Shown here: positions 49,044 through 60,709 of the stretch, in pieces | Layout: each line of letters opens with the position of its first letter | Numbering within the stretch: the stretch's first letter is position 1 | From: Enterobacter chengduensis | GTDB taxonomy: Bacteria > Pseudomonadota > Gammaproteobacteria > Enterobacterales > Enterobacteriaceae | Assembly: GCF_001984825.2 (NCBI RefSeq) | Contig: NZ_CP043318.1 | Location: forward strand, 3,162,001 to 3,226,000 | Direction of reading: 5' to 3' | DNA length: 64,000 nucleotides | Program-made: the position numbers and the translations under genes | The notes under the pieces: model-generated | The model's database searches: none | Seen by the model: the letters and a program-made list of their open reading frames with translations, nothing else | Told to the model about the DNA's origin: nothing

Positions 49044-50413
49044 TGACCGCGCGCCTCACCCGCTGGCTCACCACGCTCGACAACTTCGAGACGAAGATGA
49101 CGCAACTGCCCTCCGTTCGTCGCTATGGGCGACTGACGCGCGCCACCGGCCTGGTGCTCGAAGCCACCGGCCTGCAGCTGCCGCTGGGGGCAACCTGCGT
49201 CATTGAGCGTCAGGACGGGCAGGAAACGCGTGAAGTCGAAAGCGAAGTGGTCGGCTTTAACGGCCAGCGCCTGTTCCTGATGCCGCTTGAAGAGGTGGAA
49301 GGCATTCTGCCCGGCGCCCGCGTCTATGCGAAAAACATCAGTGGCGACGGCCTGCAAAGCGGGAAACAGCTGCCGCTTGGTCCTGCCCTGCTGGGCCGCG
49401 TGCTGGACGGCAGCGGTAAACCCCTCGACGGGCTCCCTTCCCCGGACACCACCGAAACCGGCGCGCTGATCACCCAGCCGTTTAACCCCCTGCAGCGTAC
49501 CCCTATCGAGCATGTGCTGGACACCGGCGTGCGTCCGATTAACGCCCTGCTGACCGTGGGACGCGGACAGCGTATGGGCCTCTTCGCCGGTTCCGGCGTC
49601 GGTAAATCCGTCCTGCTCGGTATGATGGCGCGCTACACCCAGGCCGACGTTATCGTCGTGGGGCTGATCGGCGAGCGCGGTCGCGAAGTAAAAGATTTTA
49701 TTGAAAATATTCTGGGTGCGGAAGGCCGCGCCCGCTCGGTGGTGATAGCCGCCCCGGCGGACGTATCGCCCCTGCTGCGTATGCAGGGTGCCGCCTACGC
49801 CACCCGCATCGCCGAAGATTTCCGCGACCGCGGGAAGCACGTGCTGCTGATCATGGACTCCCTCACCCGCTACGCGATGGCGCAGCGTGAAATCGCGCTG
49901 GCCATCGGCGAGCCACCGGCCACCAAAGGCTATCCGCCTTCGGTCTTCGCCAAGCTCCCGGCCCTGGTAGAACGCGCGGGGAACGGCATCAGCGGCGGCG
50001 GCTCCATCACCGCATTTTATACGGTGCTGACGGAAGGCGATGACCAGCAGGATCCGATCGCCGACTCCGCGCGCGCCATTCTTGACGGCCATATCGTGCT
50101 GTCGCGTCGTCTGGCCGAAGCCGGGCACTATCCGGCGATTGATATTGAAGCCTCTATCAGCCGCGCAATGACGGCGCTGATAACCGAGAAGCACTACGCC
50201 CGCGTGCGTAACTTTAAACAACTCCTCTCCAGCTTCCAGCGCAACCGCGATCTGGTCAGCGTCGGGGCTTATGCCAAAGGCAGCGACCCGATGCTCGACA
50301 AGGCGATTACCCTGTGGCCGCAGCTGGAGGCATTTTTGCAACAAGGCATTTTTGAACGCGCCGACTGGGAAGATTCAATTCAGGCACTGGAGCTGATTTT
50401 CCCGCAGGTGTAA
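49043..50413 (+). CDS. fliI: Flagellum-specific ATPase FliI
   Basis: A 456-residue ATPase of the type III export apparatus, related to the F1 beta subunit. Walker [12 protein letters not shown] is near residue 180, and the Walker B and family signature [19 protein letters not shown] follows. The start overlaps the fliH stop (TGATG). fliJ follows at 21 bases. Confidence 0.97.
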
Positions 50414-50434
50414 CACAGGTGGAGGGCGAAGGTC

Positions 50435-50878
50435 ATGGCGCAAAACAGCGCGTTATCAACGCTGAAAGATCTGGCTGAAAAAGAAGTTGATGATGCCGCA
50501 TTGCAGCTTGGCGCAATGCGACGCGGGTGCCAGCAGGCTGAAGAACAGTTGAAGATGTTAATCGACTATCAGCATGAGTATCGCACCAACCTCAATACCG
50601 ATATGACGCAGGGCATTGGCAGCCAGCGCTGGATTAACTATCAGCAGTTTATCCAGACGCTGGAAAAGGCGATTGAACAGCATCGCCAGCAGCTTAACCA
50701 GTGGACCCAAAAAGTCGATACCGCGCTGAACTTCTGGCGCGAGAAAAAACAGCGGCTGCAGGCCTGGCAAACCTTACAGGACCGGCAGATTGCAGCCTCG
50801 ACCCTGGCGGAAAACCGTCTGGATCAGAAAAAAATGGATGAGTTTGCCCAGCGCGCATCAATGAGGAAACCGGAATGA
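50435..50878 (+). CDS. fliJ: Flagellar export chaperone FliJ
   Basis: A 147-residue coiled-coil protein that works with FliI/FliH and FlhA in export. The sequence is almost wholly helical with many Gln, Glu and Leu. Its stop overlaps the fliK start as ATGA. Confidence 0.96.
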   Translation: MAQNSALSTLKDLAEKEVDDAALQLGAMRRGCQQAEEQLKMLIDYQHEYRTNLNTDMTQGIGSQRWINYQQFIQTLEKAIEQHRQQLNQWTQKVDTALNFWREKKQRLQAWQTLQDRQIAASTLAENRLDQKKMDEFAQRASMRKPE

Positions 50879-52107
50879 TCACACTGCAACAACTGCTGAT
50901 GAGCGACAGCGACCTGTCGGGCGGCACGCAAACGGGGAAAGGCGCCGACGGTGCGCAGGACTTTCTCTCCCTGCTGGCGGGCGCCCTGTCGGACGCTACG
51001 GGCAAGGGTAAAGATGCGCCGCTGACCCTGGCTGACCTGAAAGCCGCCGGCAGCAAGCTGTCAAAAGTGGCTCAGGACGCTAAAGGTGATACCGCCCTGC
51101 AGGCCAAAATTGCCGACCTGTTCGCGCGTCAGCCAGCCCTGAGCGGCGATGAAACGGCCCAGCTTACAGCGCCTGAAACCCTGATATCCGGACTGGTGCC
51201 GCTGTCAAAGGGCAATGCCCAGAAAACGCTGACGGCGGCCAACGGCAAGGACGACGGCAAAAGCGAACTGACTGAAGAAGAGCTGGCCGGATTAAGCGCG
51301 CTGATGGCCATGCTGCCGCACCAGCAGACCCGCACCGATCACGCCGCGGGCAATGACGGTATTGCCGCACGGTCGGCGCTCGGTACCGCGACGCTCGCTC
51401 AACATGGGGCGGGCCAGCTGCCGCTGAACGCGCCTGCGGGAAGCCATGATAAAGGCCAGACGGCTGAGCCATATCAGAGCCAGGCGAAAACCAGCGTCCC
51501 GGATCTGTCAGCCAATGCGCCAGCCACGCCGGTTGTTAACGCCGCGGCAGACAAGCAGGAGCTCGCCAGTTCCTCCTCCACGGCCTCCCCAACGGCCACC
51601 CTGGCACCGATTCTGTCCAGCCATGCCACCAGCCAGCCTGCCGCCACCGTTGCCACCGCACCGGTGTTAAGCCAGCCGCTGGGCACCCACGAATGGCAGC
51701 AGTCCCTGAGCCAGCACATCACGCTGTTCACTAAGCAGGGCCAGCAGACGGCCGAGCTGCGTCTGCACCCGGAAGATCTGGGTCAGGTGCAAATTTCGCT
51801 TAAGCTGGATGATAACCAGGCGCAGCTGCAGATGGTCTCCGCGCACAGCCACGTGCGCGCGGCGCTGGAAGCCGCGCTGCCGGTGCTGCGAACCTCGCTG
51901 GCGGAGAACGGCATTCAGCTTGCGCAGAGCAGCGTCAGCAGCGAGAGCTTCGCCGGGCAGCAGCACTCCTCATCCCAGCAGCAGCACCAGGCTTCGCGTT
52001 CCGGCAACACCGGCGGGTTTAATGAAGAGAGCGATGAATTACTGCCTGTTCCTGCCGCCCTGCAATCCGCAGCGCGCGGTAACGGTGCCGTAGACATCTT
52101 CGCCTAA
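50875..52107 (+). CDS. fliK: Flagellar hook-length control protein FliK
   Basis: A 410-residue secreted ruler that measures hook length and switches export specificity. The middle is Ala, Ser, Thr and Gln-rich and low in complexity. The conserved C-terminal domain includes [25 protein letters not shown] near residue 298-322. It overlaps fliJ by four bases and is followed by a 106-base gap before fliL. Confidence 0.96.
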   Translation: MITLQQLLMSDSDLSGGTQTGKGADGAQDFLSLLAGALSDATGKGKDAPLTLADLKAAGSKLSKVAQDAKGDTALQAKIADLFARQPALSGDETAQLTAPETLISGLVPLSKGNAQKTLTAANGKDDGKSELTEEELAGLSALMAMLPHQQTRTDHAAGNDGIAARSALGTATLAQHGAGQLPLNAPAGSHDKGQTAEPYQSQAKTSVPDLSANAPATPVVNAAADKQELASSSSTASPTATLAPILSSHATSQPAATVATAPVLSQPLGTHEWQQSLSQHITLFTKQGQQTAELRLHPEDLGQVQISLKLDDNQAQLQMVSAHSHVRAALEAALPVLRTSLAENGIQLAQSSVSSESFAGQQHSSSQQQHQASRSGNTGGFNEESDELLPVPAALQSAARGNGAVDIFA

Positions 52108-52213
52108 ACGCCAGAGGTAGCGTGATTATCCCCGTCTTTTCCACGCTTTGACGGCAGCAGGACACGGGATAATCACCTTATTAAGCAGTACCGAAACAGG
52201 AAGCTCGTATCAG

Positions 52214-52684
52214 ATGACTGACTCCGCTATCACCAAAAAAAGTAAGCGTTCCATCTGGATCCCGCTGCTGGTGTTGATCACGCTCGCCGCCTGCGCCACC
52301 GCGGGCTATAGTTACTGGCGTATGCAGCAGGAACCGACCACCGCTGCAGCCAAGGCTGAAGCGCCACCTCCGCCGGCTCCAGTATTCTTCCCGCTGGATA
52401 CCTTCACCGTCAATCTGGGTGATGCGGATCGCGTGCTTTATGTGGGCATTACGCTGCGCCTGAAAGATGAAGCCACCCGTTCACGTCTGAACGATTACCT
52501 TCCTGAAGTGCGCAGCCGCCTCCTGCTGCTGTTCTCTCGTCAGGACGCTTCGGCGCTGGCCACCGATGTGGGTAAGCAAAAGCTCGTCGACGCCATTAAA
52601 CAAACGCTGGCGACCCCGCTGGTAAACGGCCAACCTAAGCAGGAAGTCACTGACGTTCTGTATACAGCATTCATTCTGCGGTAA
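52214..52684 (+). CDS. fliL: Flagellar basal-body-associated protein FliL
   Basis: A 156-residue inner-membrane protein with one N-terminal transmembrane helix ([22 protein letters not shown], about 14-34) and a periplasmic domain; it supports stator function. The ATG at 52214 gives the expected length, with AGGAAG upstream; the frame is open before it. fliM follows within five bases. Confidence 0.95.
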   Translation: MTDSAITKKSKRSIWIPLLVLITLAACATAGYSYWRMQQEPTTAAAKAEAPPPPAPVFFPLDTFTVNLGDADRVLYVGITLRLKDEATRSRLNDYLPEVRSRLLLLFSRQDASALATDVGKQKLVDAIKQTLATPLVNGQPKQEVTDVLYTAFILR

Positions 52685-52688
52685 CGAC

Positions 52689-53693
52689 ATGGGCGACAGT
52701 ATTCTTTCTCAGGCAGAAATCGATGCGCTGCTTAACGGCGACAGCGATAAAAACGATGATCCGCAACCGGGGATTGGCGGCGATAGCGATATTCGTCCCT
52801 ATGACCCGAATACCCAGCGCCGCGTGGTACGTGAACGTCTGCAGGCGCTGGAGATCATTAACGAGCGTTTTGCACGTCAGTTCCGTATGGGGCTGTTTAA
52901 CCTGCTGCGCCGTAGCCCGGATATCACGGTCGGCGCGATCCGCATTCAGCCTTACCATGAGTTTGCCCGCAACCTGCCGGTACCAACCAACCTTAACCTG
53001 ATTCATCTTAAGCCGCTGCGCGGCACCGGCCTGGTGGTGTTTTCCCCAAGCCTGGTGTTCATCGCGGTGGATAACCTGTTCGGCGGCGACGGGCGCTTCC
53101 CGACCAAGGTAGAAGGTCGCGAATTCACCCACACCGAACAGCGCGTCATTAACCGCATGCTGAAGCTGGCGCTGGAGTCGTACAGCGACGCCTGGAAAGC
53201 GATTAACCCGCTGGAAGTGGAGTACGTCCGTTCCGAGATGCAGGTGAAATTTACCAATATCACCACCTCTCCGAACGATATCGTCGTGAACACGCCGTTC
53301 CACGTGGAGATCGGTAACCTGACCGGCGAGTTCAACATCTGCCTGCCGTTCAGCATGATCGAACCGCTGCGCGAGCTGCTGGTGAACCCGCCGCTGGAGA
53401 ACTCCCGCAACGAAGACCAGAACTGGCGAGAAAACCTGGTCCGCCAGGTCCAGCATTCACAGCTTGAGCTGGTGGCGAGCTTCGCCGATATCCCGCTGCG
53501 GTTATCCCAGATCCTGAAATTACAACCCGGTGACGTTTTGCCGATAGAAAAACCCGACCGCATTATTGCCCATGTGGATGGTGTCCCCGTGCTGACAAGC
53601 CAGTACGGCACGATTAACGGTCAGTATGCGTTACGCGTTGAGCACTTGATCAACCCGATTTTGAATTCGCTGAATGAGGAACAGCCCAAATGA
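52689..53693 (+). CDS. fliM: Flagellar motor switch protein FliM
   Basis: A 334-residue C-ring protein that binds phosphorylated CheY through the N-terminal ILSQAEIDALLN motif (residues 5-16). The middle CheC-like domain and C-terminal FliN-like domain follow. It overlaps fliN by four bases. Confidence 0.98.
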   Translation: MGDSILSQAEIDALLNGDSDKNDDPQPGIGGDSDIRPYDPNTQRRVVRERLQALEIINERFARQFRMGLFNLLRRSPDITVGAIRIQPYHEFARNLPVPTNLNLIHLKPLRGTGLVVFSPSLVFIAVDNLFGGDGRFPTKVEGREFTHTEQRVINRMLKLALESYSDAWKAINPLEVEYVRSEMQVKFTNITTSPNDIVVNTPFHVEIGNLTGEFNICLPFSMIEPLRELLVNPPLENSRNEDQNWRENLVRQVQHSQLELVASFADIPLRLSQILKLQPGDVLPIEKPDRIIAHVDGVPVLTSQYGTINGQYALRVEHLINPILNSLNEEQPK

Positions 53694-54103
53694 GTGACAT
53701 GAACAATCCGTCCGATGAAAACAGCGGAGCACTGGACGATCTGTGGGCTGACGCGTTAAACGAGCAAAAAACGACTCCGGCCAAAAGCGCTGCGGATGCC
53801 GTATTCCAGCAGCTCGGCGGCGGTGACGTCAGCGGTACGCTGCAGGATATCGATCTGATTATGGATATCCCGGTAAAGCTGACCGTTGAGCTGGGACGTA
53901 CCCGTATGACCATTAAAGAGCTGCTGCGCCTGACGCAGGGTTCCGTGGTGGCCCTTGACGGTCTGGCCGGCGAGCCGCTGGATATTCTGATCAACGGCTA
54001 TCTGATTGCCCAGGGTGAGGTCGTGGTAGTAGCCGATAAATACGGCGTGCGTATCACCGACATCATTACCCCGTCTGAACGTATGCGTCGTCTGAGCCGT
54101 TAA
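53690..54103 (+). CDS. fliN: Flagellar motor switch protein FliN
   Basis: A 137-residue protein forming the lower C ring with FliM. The C-terminal SpoA domain is clear (LMDIPVKLTVELGRTRMTIKELL... ITDIITPSERMRRLS). The start overlaps fliM as ATGA, and fliO follows within three bases. Confidence 0.98.
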   Translation: MSDMNNPSDENSGALDDLWADALNEQKTTPAKSAADAVFQQLGGGDVSGTLQDIDLIMDIPVKLTVELGRTRMTIKELLRLTQGSVVALDGLAGEPLDILINGYLIAQGEVVVVADKYGVRITDIITPSERMRRLSR

Positions 54104-54105
54104 GC

Positions 54106-54480
54106 ATGAAAACCCAGGCAACACTATCGCAACCTTCTGCCGTTCCCGGCTCGCCTCTGCTCCAGGTGAGCGGGGCATTGTTCGGTATTATTGCCTTTAT
54201 TCTTATCGCCGCCTGGCTGGCGAAGCGCTTTGGCCTGGCGGGTAAAACCGCCGGTGCCCGCGGCCTGAAGGTGAGCGCCAGCACCACGCTGGGGCCGCGC
54301 GAACGCGTGGTCATCGTCGAGGTGGATGACGCGCGTCTGGTCCTTGGCGTGACGGCCTCAAACATCAGCGTCTTACATAAGCTGCCGCCCGCCCCTGCCG
54401 TGGTGGACGAGCGCGCAGACGCCCCCGCGGATTTTCAGTCCGTCATGAAGAGTTTGCTTAAGCGTTCCGGGAGATCCTGA
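54106..54480 (+). CDS. fliO: Flagellar export protein FliO
   Basis: A 124-residue inner-membrane protein needed for assembly of FliP into the export gate. One transmembrane helix ([19 protein letters not shown], about 27-45) is followed by a cytoplasmic domain with [21 protein letters not shown]. The stop TGA shares its A with the fliP ATG. Confidence 0.95.
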   Translation: MKTQATLSQPSAVPGSPLLQVSGALFGIIAFILIAAWLAKRFGLAGKTAGARGLKVSASTTLGPRERVVIVEVDDARLVLGVTASNISVLHKLPPAPAVVDERADAPADFQSVMKSLLKRSGRS

Positions 54481-55217
54481 TGCGCCGTTTGTTATCCCTG
54501 ACGCTTGCGGGCGTTGGCCTGTTTGCTCCCGCGGTTTATGCACAGCTGCCCGGTCTGGTCTCCACCCCTCTCGCGGGCGGCGGACAAAGCTGGTCGCTGC
54601 CGGTGCAGACGCTGGTGTTCATCACCTCCCTGACGTTTATTCCGGCCATCCTGCTGATGATGACCAGCTTCACCCGCATCATCATCGTCTTTGGTCTGCT
54701 GCGAAACGCGCTCGGCACCCCTTCCGCCCCGCCAAACCAGGTTCTGCTGGGGCTGGCGCTGTTTTTAACCTTTTTCATTATGTCGCCGGTGATCGATAAG
54801 ATTTACACCGACGCCTACCAGCCGTTCAGCGAAGACAAAATCTCCATGCAGGAGGCGCTGGATAAAGGCGCGCAGCCGCTGCGCGAATTTATGCTGCGCC
54901 AGACGCGCGAGGCGGATCTGGCGCTGTTTGCCCGCCTGTCCAATACCGGCGAACTGCAGGGGCCGGAAGCGGTGCCGATGCGTATTCTTCTGCCGGCCTA
55001 TGTCACCAGCGAGCTGAAAACCGCGTTCCAGATTGGCTTTACCATCTTTATTCCGTTCCTGATTATCGACCTGGTGATCGCCAGCGTCCTGATGGCGCTC
55101 GGGATGATGATGGTGCCGCCCGCAACCATTGCCCTGCCCTTTAAGATCATGCTCTTTGTGCTGGTCGACGGCTGGCAGCTGCTGGTCAGCTCGCTGGCGC
55201 AAAGTTTCTACAGTTAA
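54480..55217 (+). CDS. fliP: Flagellar export gate protein FliP
   Basis: A 245-residue membrane protein of the FliPQR export gate, with an N-terminal cleaved signal ([17 protein letters not shown]) and four membrane helices. The block [41 protein letters not shown] is the family signature. Confidence 0.98.
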   Translation: MRRLLSLTLAGVGLFAPAVYAQLPGLVSTPLAGGGQSWSLPVQTLVFITSLTFIPAILLMMTSFTRIIIVFGLLRNALGTPSAPPNQVLLGLALFLTFFIMSPVIDKIYTDAYQPFSEDKISMQEALDKGAQPLREFMLRQTREADLALFARLSNTGELQGPEAVPMRILLPAYVTSELKTAFQIGFTIFIPFLIIDLVIASVLMALGMMMVPPATIALPFKIMLFVLVDGWQLLVSSLAQSFYS

Positions 55218-55226
55218 GGAACGGCA

Positions 55227-55496
55227 ATGACACCCGAATCGGTCATGATGATGGGCACGGAAGCGATGAAAATCGCGATTGCCGTTGCCGCGCCGCTGCT
55301 GCTTGTCGCGCTGGTTACCGGTCTGATTATCAGCATCCTGCAGGCCGCCACGCAGATTAACGAAATGACGCTGTCATTTATTCCGAAAATCATCGCCGTG
55401 TTCGTGGCGATTATCGTGGCCGGGCCGTGGATGCTGAACCTGTTGCTGGACTACATGCGCAACCTGTTTACCAACCTGCCGTACATCATCGGCTGA
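55227..55496 (+). CDS. fliQ: Flagellar export gate protein FliQ
   Basis: An 89-residue protein with two membrane helices, part of the FliPQR gate. [17 protein letters not shown] between the helices is conserved. AAGGA lies seven bases before the ATG. Confidence 0.97.
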   Translation: MTPESVMMMGTEAMKIAIAVAAPLLLVALVTGLIISILQAATQINEMTLSFIPKIIAVFVAIIVAGPWMLNLLLDYMRNLFTNLPYIIG

Positions 55497-55503
55497 TCTG
55501 ACG

Positions 55504-56289
55504 ATGCTGCACTTCACCAGCGACCAGTGGGTTCAGTGGCTCGGCGTCTATTTCTGGCCGATGCTGCGCATCATGGCGCTGATTTCTACCGCCCCGATCC
55601 TCAGCGAGAAATCGATCCCCAAGCGCGTCAAGGTGGGGCTGGGCATTATCATCTCCATTATCGTCGCGCCCTCACTGCCCCCCGTGGATATTCCGATCTT
55701 CTCGGTGAACGCGGTGTGGGTGGCCTTGCAGCAGATAATGATTGGCGTCGCCGTCGGCTTTACCATGCAGCTTGCCTTTGCCGCGGTGCGTACCGCAGGG
55801 GAACTGATCGGCCTGCAGATGGGGCTATCGTTCGCCACGTTTGTCGATCCCGGCAGTCATCTCAACATGCCCGTGATCGCGCGCATTATCGACCTGCTCG
55901 CCATGCTGCTGTTCCTCTCCTTCAACGGTCATCTGTGGCTTATCTCCATGCTGGTGGATACGTTCCATACGCTGCCGATTGGCGATAATCCGGTGAACAG
56001 CAACGCCTTCCTGGCGCTCACCCGCGCGGCGGGGCTGGTTTTCCTGAACGGGCTGATGCTGGCGCTGCCGATCATCACCCTGCTGCTGACGGTCAACCTG
56101 GCGTTAGGTTTACTCAACCGTATGGCGCCACAGCTCTCGGTGTTTGTCATTGGTTTTCCGCTCACCTTAACGGTCGGCATTTTATTAATGTCATTACTGA
56201 TGCCACTTATCGCTCCCTTCTGTGAACATTTATTCGGCGAGATATTCAACCTGTTAGCGGAAATTGTTAGCGAACTGCCACGTAAATAA
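55504..56289 (+). CDS. fliR: Flagellar export gate protein FliR
   Basis: A 261-residue integral membrane protein completing the FliPQR gate. The block [29 protein letters not shown] near residue 80 is typical. It is the last gene of the fliFGHIJKLMNOPQR operon. Confidence 0.97.
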   Translation: MLHFTSDQWVQWLGVYFWPMLRIMALISTAPILSEKSIPKRVKVGLGIIISIIVAPSLPPVDIPIFSVNAVWVALQQIMIGVAVGFTMQLAFAAVRTAGELIGLQMGLSFATFVDPGSHLNMPVIARIIDLLAMLLFLSFNGHLWLISMLVDTFHTLPIGDNPVNSNAFLALTRAAGLVFLNGLMLALPIITLLLTVNLALGLLNRMAPQLSVFVIGFPLTLTVGILLMSLLMPLIAPFCEHLFGEIFNLLAEIVSELPRK

Positions 56290-56316
56290 TAACCCGCACT
56301 GTTGCTATTGTCTTTC

Positions 56317-56330
56317 TGAGGATATTCCTA
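56317..56330 (+). promoter_or_regulatory. RcsAB box upstream of rcsA
   Basis: TGAGGATATTCCTA differs at two positions from the RcsAB consensus TAAGAATATTCCTA. It lies 253 bases before the rcsA start and fits autoregulation by RcsA with RcsB. Confidence 0.7.
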
Positions 56331-56582
56331 AAATAAAACGCGAAAAACATCTTCCAGGATATATCTGACGCGGTTTAATTGTTTCTAACCACCTCACAAT
56401 ACTTAATATTTACTTTACTTTAAGAAGATTCCTGGCAAATTATACGTAACTTTACGGGATAGTGAGTCCTCCTGAAAGTCTTTGTCATGCTCACAGGTTT
56501 ATTATTTTTTCCATCCCGTATGGCTGTTTTGAGCTCTCAGGCAGATGGTGAATTATCGTTACGCATTGAGTGAGGGTATGCC

Positions 56583-57206
56583 ATGTCAACGATCATTATG
56601 GATTTATGCAGCTACACCCGGCTAGGGTTAACCGGGTACCTGGCAAGCAGAGGGGTAAGAAAGAGAGACATCAACGATGCGCACACCGTTGACGAACTCG
56701 CAGCCGCTTGTGACGAACTAAAACCAGGCGTGGTGTTTATTAATGAGGACTGTTTCATTCACGATCCAGCCAACAGTCAGCACATTAAGCAAATCATTAA
56801 TCAGCATCCAAAAACCCTGTTTATTGTTTTTATGGCGATCGCGAATATCCATTTCGATGAGTATTTGTTGGTCCGTAAAAATTTATTGATCAGTTCTAAA
56901 TCGATTAAACCCGAGTCGCTGGATGACATTTTGGGTGATTATTTGAATAAAGAAGTAAAAAATGTAGGAGCGGTTAACTTACCCACCTTATCATTAAGCA
57001 GGACTGAATCAAGTATGCTGCGAATGTGGATGGCGGGACAAGGAACTATTCAGATCTCGGACCAGATGAATATTAAAGCGAAAACCGTTTCGTCACACAA
57101 AGGAAATATTAAACGGAAAATTAAAACGCATAATAAGCAAGTGATCTACCATGTGGTACGCCTGACCGATAATGTGACGAACGGGATTTTCGTCAACATG
57201 CGTTAG
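56583..57206 (+). CDS. rcsA: Capsule-synthesis activator RcsA
   Basis: A 207-residue LuxR-type regulator that pairs with RcsB to switch on colanic acid genes and repress flagella. The C-terminal helix-turn-helix ([36 protein letters not shown]) is almost identical to that of Escherichia coli. It follows fliR after a 293-base gap that holds an RcsAB box; AGGG lies before the ATG. Confidence 0.97.
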   Translation: MSTIIMDLCSYTRLGLTGYLASRGVRKRDINDAHTVDELAAACDELKPGVVFINEDCFIHDPANSQHIKQIINQHPKTLFIVFMAIANIHFDEYLLVRKNLLISSKSIKPESLDDILGDYLNKEVKNVGAVNLPTLSLSRTESSMLRMWMAGQGTIQISDQMNIKAKTVSSHKGNIKRKIKTHNKQVIYHVVRLTDNVTNGIFVNMR

Positions 57207-57305
57207 TCGCTTAAAACCCTGTGCACCCTACCTTTGATCTCTGGCCTGGCCAGAGATTTTTGCGTCTGTAAGGCTGTCGGGCGCGCTGTGCTACCCGACG
57301 CCGTG

Positions 57306-57575
<270 letters not shown>

Positions 57576-57622
57576 CTACAGTCTATACTTATCGTTGGAC
57601 CCGGCTGAATGAGGAACCCCTA

Positions 57623-57850
57623 ATGAAGACCGATAAAGCGTACAGCGATACCATCAAGCGAGAAGTCGAGGTGGATGTCGATGCCCTGCTGGCCGCCATC
57701 AATGAGATCAGCGAGTCAGAAGTCCGCCGGACGGACGATAATTCGGACCGCGTCATCGTCAACGGCAGGGATTATCACACCTACCGCGAGCTGGCCGAGG
57801 CCTTCGAGCTTGATATTCACGACTTTAGCGTGTCGGAAGCCAATCGGTAG
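57623..57850 (+). CDS. yodD: YodD family small protein
   Basis: A 75-residue protein, related to the stress-induced YodD of Escherichia coli, ending AFELDIHDFSVSEANR as in the homologue. The ATG at 57623 has GAGGA seven bases before it; the frame extends to 57563 but the homologue begins here. The DsrA RNA ends five bases downstream on the other strand. Confidence 0.94.
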   Translation: MKTDKAYSDTIKREVEVDVDALLAAINEISESEVRRTDDNSDRVIVNGRDYHTYRELAEAFELDIHDFSVSEANR

Positions 57851-57854
57851 GGCG

Positions 57855-57946
57855 AAAAAAATCCCGGTCATGGGGATGACCGGGATCAAAACTTGCTTAT
57901 GCAAGAAGCACTTGAAAATTCGTTACACCAGGAAATCTGATGTACA
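57855..57946 (-). ncRNA. dsrA: DsrA small regulatory RNA
   Basis: Read leftward, this begins ACATCAGATTTCCTGGTG and continues CGAATTTTCAAGTGCTTCTTGC, close to the Escherichia coli DsrA sequence, including the segment that pairs with the rpoS leader. It ends in a terminator whose stem ATCCCGGTCAT pairs with ATGACCGGGAT, followed by seven Ts. Location next to dsrB and ahead of mpgP is as in Escherichia coli. DsrA with Hfq raises RpoS translation at low temperature and lowers H-NS. The 5' end is estimated from similarity. Confidence 0.93.
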
Positions 57947-57950
57947 TGCC

Positions 57951-57979
57951 ACACTATCTCCAACGAATTTGTCTGACAA
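57951..57979 (-). promoter_or_regulatory. Promoter of dsrA
   Basis: Read leftward, TTGTCA (57979-57974) is followed, after 15-17 bases, by GATAGT/TAGTGT near 57958-57951, a few bases before the expected 5' end of DsrA. Confidence 0.6.
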
Positions 57980-58150
57980 GCATATATTCTTACGATGAAT
58001 ATAATATTTTTAACATTATGCTTTCTACTATGCGCAATAACACGCGCCGAATGCGGGCTTGCCTGGAATTGTTCCCATTTCTCCAGCGGCGCATTCGGTC
58101 AGTTTTTAAGAATTTTCCTAGATGGTGAAGCCCCCTCACCAGGAGTCGCT

Positions 58151-58951
58151 ATGCCTTCACTTCGGGATAACTTGCTGATTTTTTCTGACCTGGATGGCTC
58201 GTTGCTGGATATTCATACCTATGACTGGCAACCCGCCATGCCCTGGCTCGACAGGCTTCTGGAAAGCCAGGTTCCGGTCATTCTGTGCAGCAGCAAGACT
58301 GCGGCAGAGATGCTGGATATTCAGCAGGATCTGGGGCTAGAAGGCTTACCCTTTATTGCCGAAAACGGCGCGGTGATTCAGCCCGACGTGCGCTGGGAAA
58401 AGGTCCAGCGTCAGATACGCGGGACGGCGCATCGGGATATTCGCCCGCGAATCGAGCATATTCGCCTGCAGACGGGCGCTAAGTTCACCACCTTTGACGA
58501 CGTGGATGACCGCGTCATCAGCGAGTGGACCGGGCTAACGCGCTACCGTGCGGCGCTGGCCCGCAGGCACGAGGCATCCGTCACGCTTATCTGGCGCGAT
58601 ACCGACGAGAAAATGGTTCAGTTTGAAGAGGAGCTGGCGCGCATCGGCCTGAAATGTCTGCAGGGGGCGCGCTTCTGGCATATTCTCGACGCCCGCTGCG
58701 GCAAGGACGTGGCGGTGAACTGGCTGATTGCCCAGTACCGCGAGCAGGAAGAGATCGACCCCACCACGCTGGGGCTCGGCGACGGCCCGAACGATGCGCC
58801 GCTGCTCGACAGCGTCGACTTCGCGGTGGTCATCAAGGGCATCAACCGCCAGGGGATCACGCTACGGGACGATAACCCCGAGCGGGTTTATCACACCCGG
58901 CAGCCTGGGCCCGCGGGCTGGCAGGAGGGGCTGGATCACTTCCTGTCCTGA
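58151..58951 (+). CDS. mpgP: Mannosyl-3-phosphoglycerate phosphatase family protein
   Basis: A 266-residue HAD-type phosphatase. DLDGSLLD near residues 13-20 holds the nucleophile Asp, and the [16 protein letters not shown] segment near 208-223 is motif IV. It matches YedP of Escherichia coli; a matching synthase is not nearby, so the natural substrate is uncertain. The ATG at 58151 has AGGAG before it. It overlaps the convergent dgcQ by 16 bases. Confidence 0.93.
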   Translation: MPSLRDNLLIFSDLDGSLLDIHTYDWQPAMPWLDRLLESQVPVILCSSKTAAEMLDIQQDLGLEGLPFIAENGAVIQPDVRWEKVQRQIRGTAHRDIRPRIEHIRLQTGAKFTTFDDVDDRVISEWTGLTRYRAALARRHEASVTLIWRDTDEKMVQFEEELARIGLKCLQGARFWHILDARCGKDVAVNWLIAQYREQEEIDPTTLGLGDGPNDAPLLDSVDFAVVIKGINRQGITLRDDNPERVYHTRQPGPAGWQEGLDHFLS

Positions 58952-60636
58952 TCCCGCCAGACGACCCGGTTACGCCCGCGCTGTTTGGCCTGATAGAGCC
59001 GGGTGTCCGCAATGGACTGCAGCTGTTCAAAATCGTAGAGACCCGCCTCATCCGCGCTGCTCACGCCCAGCGACGCGCTGATGCGCAGGGTTGTGCTTTT
59101 CTTCACCAGGATCTCTTTACTGTTGATCCGGCAGCGAATGCGGTCCGCAACCCCCCTCGCCTCCTCCAGACCGATCCCCGGCAGGACGACGCAAAACTCC
59201 TCCCCGCCGACGCGGCCTGCTACATCATTTTTGCGTAACGCGCTCGCAATCAGCCCCGCGGTGTGGGAGAGCACCTTATCTCCAGCCTGGTGGCCGAAAC
59301 GGTCGTTGACGTTTTTAAAGTGATCGAGATCGAGCTGAATTACCGAGACGGGCAGCGACTGCTGACGACAGGTTTCCGCCAGGATTTTGGCGCGATCGAA
59401 CAGCGCGCCGCGATTATTCAGCCGGGTAAGCGGGTCATGCCAGGCCTGCCACTGAAGCGAATACTGAAGCGTATACATGTTACTCACCATCCGACGGATA
59501 ACCAGCCACGAGATCAACAGCATGGCGGTAAAGAGCGCCCACAGCAGCGCCAGCACGATGCTGATGCTGCCGAAGTCGTCCTGCACCCCTTCGTGCAGGG
59601 TGTGGATCCGCAGGACGACGCCATCGAAGTGATCGAGCCGCTCCCAGCTAATAAAGCGGCTTCCGAGGCGGATCCCGCCGCCGGTCGCGTGCTCAATCGC
59701 CTGGGCAATCTGTGCCGTTTCGCGTTCGTCAAAGTGGTTAACCGGGCTTCCCGCGTGGGCAGACGTGGCAATCACATTGAGCCGGGTATCGTACAGCTGA
59801 TACTCCCCCTCCGTTCGGTCTTCCGTCGCCTCTGCCAGCAGCTGCTGCATCGTGCTCAATGTAAAGTCCATCGCCACAACGCCATACCAGTAGCGATCGA
59901 AATATATAGGCACGCTGGCGGTGATCGTGCGTTCGTCACGGGTCCAGGATGAAGGCGTAGAGATAAACCAGCGCACCGCGCGCGCGCGATTGTTACGCTC
60001 GGACTGCTGGGTAAACCAGGACTGGGTCACCAGGTTGTAATAGCGGGCGGTGATATCACCCGCCTGGTCCGGCGTATCGGTGGAAATGAAAAAACCGGCG
60101 CGGGAGACGTAGATCACCCGCGCTTCCGTTTGCGCTCTCGACGACGCCAGCCTGAGCAGGTATCCCACTTCCAGGGCGGCAGAAATTTCATGGCCGATGC
60201 GCTCGGCGTCACGATTGAGAAGCGTGGTTTTTTCAACGAACGCATCCGACACCCCGTTGATGGGAAGGGTACGTTTTTTATCAACGGCAAGCTGCCAGGT
60301 GGGGAGCATACGGACGGTATTAAAGCGTGACACCGCATCCTTTAAGACGTCAAAGGCCAGCGGGGTCTGGATCGCATCCCCCATGCCCTGACGGAAGAAC
60401 AGCATCCTGTCAACGCTGTTCTGCAGCTCCCTGTCCAGCGAACTCGCCACCGTATCCAGATGGTTGCGCTGGCTCGAGATGTACGCCTCTTCGAGCACCA
60501 CCACCTCGCGCCAGGTCAGGAGCGTGGAAAAGACCAGAACGAACAGAAAGCAGAGATTAACAATCAAGCCCGGATTGCTACGCTTATGCAGCCATTGCAA
60601 AAAAGATTGTCTTACAACAAAGGTATCGTGCTGCAC
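58936..60636 (-). CDS. dgcQ: Diguanylate cyclase DgcQ
   Basis: A 566-residue inner-membrane diguanylate cyclase. A first membrane helix (about 24-42) and a second near 355-380 flank a periplasmic CHASE-like sensor. The C-terminal GGDEF domain includes [18 protein letters not shown] and the active-site GGEEF. It makes cyclic di-GMP, which favours sessile life and cellulose. The GTG at 60636, five bases after GGGAG, gives MQHD as in the homologue; a second GTG lies six bases earlier. Confidence 0.95.
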   Translation of the reverse strand: MQHDTFVVRQSFLQWLHKRSNPGLIVNLCFLFVLVFSTLLTWREVVVLEEAYISSQRNHLDTVASSLDRELQNSVDRMLFFRQGMGDAIQTPLAFDVLKDAVSRFNTVRMLPTWQLAVDKKRTLPINGVSDAFVEKTTLLNRDAERIGHEISAALEVGYLLRLASSRAQTEARVIYVSRAGFFISTDTPDQAGDITARYYNLVTQSWFTQQSERNNRARAVRWFISTPSSWTRDERTITASVPIYFDRYWYGVVAMDFTLSTMQQLLAEATEDRTEGEYQLYDTRLNVIATSAHAGSPVNHFDERETAQIAQAIEHATGGGIRLGSRFISWERLDHFDGVVLRIHTLHEGVQDDFGSISIVLALLWALFTAMLLISWLVIRRMVSNMYTLQYSLQWQAWHDPLTRLNNRGALFDRAKILAETCRQQSLPVSVIQLDLDHFKNVNDRFGHQAGDKVLSHTAGLIASALRKNDVAGRVGGEEFCVVLPGIGLEEARGVADRIRCRINSKEILVKKSTTLRISASLGVSSADEAGLYDFEQLQSIADTRLYQAKQRGRNRVVWRDQDRK

Positions 60637-60681
60637 ACACACTCCCTGATAACTGCCCTACGCCCGGTACGTGAGATAAAA

Positions 60682-60706
60682 ACGCCCGGCAAAGCCGGGC
60701 GTTATG
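60682..60706 (-). terminator. Terminator of yodC
   Basis: ACGCCCGGC pairs with GCCGGGCGT around AAA; read leftward it is followed by five Ts. Confidence 0.85.
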
Positions 60707-60709
60707 TGA

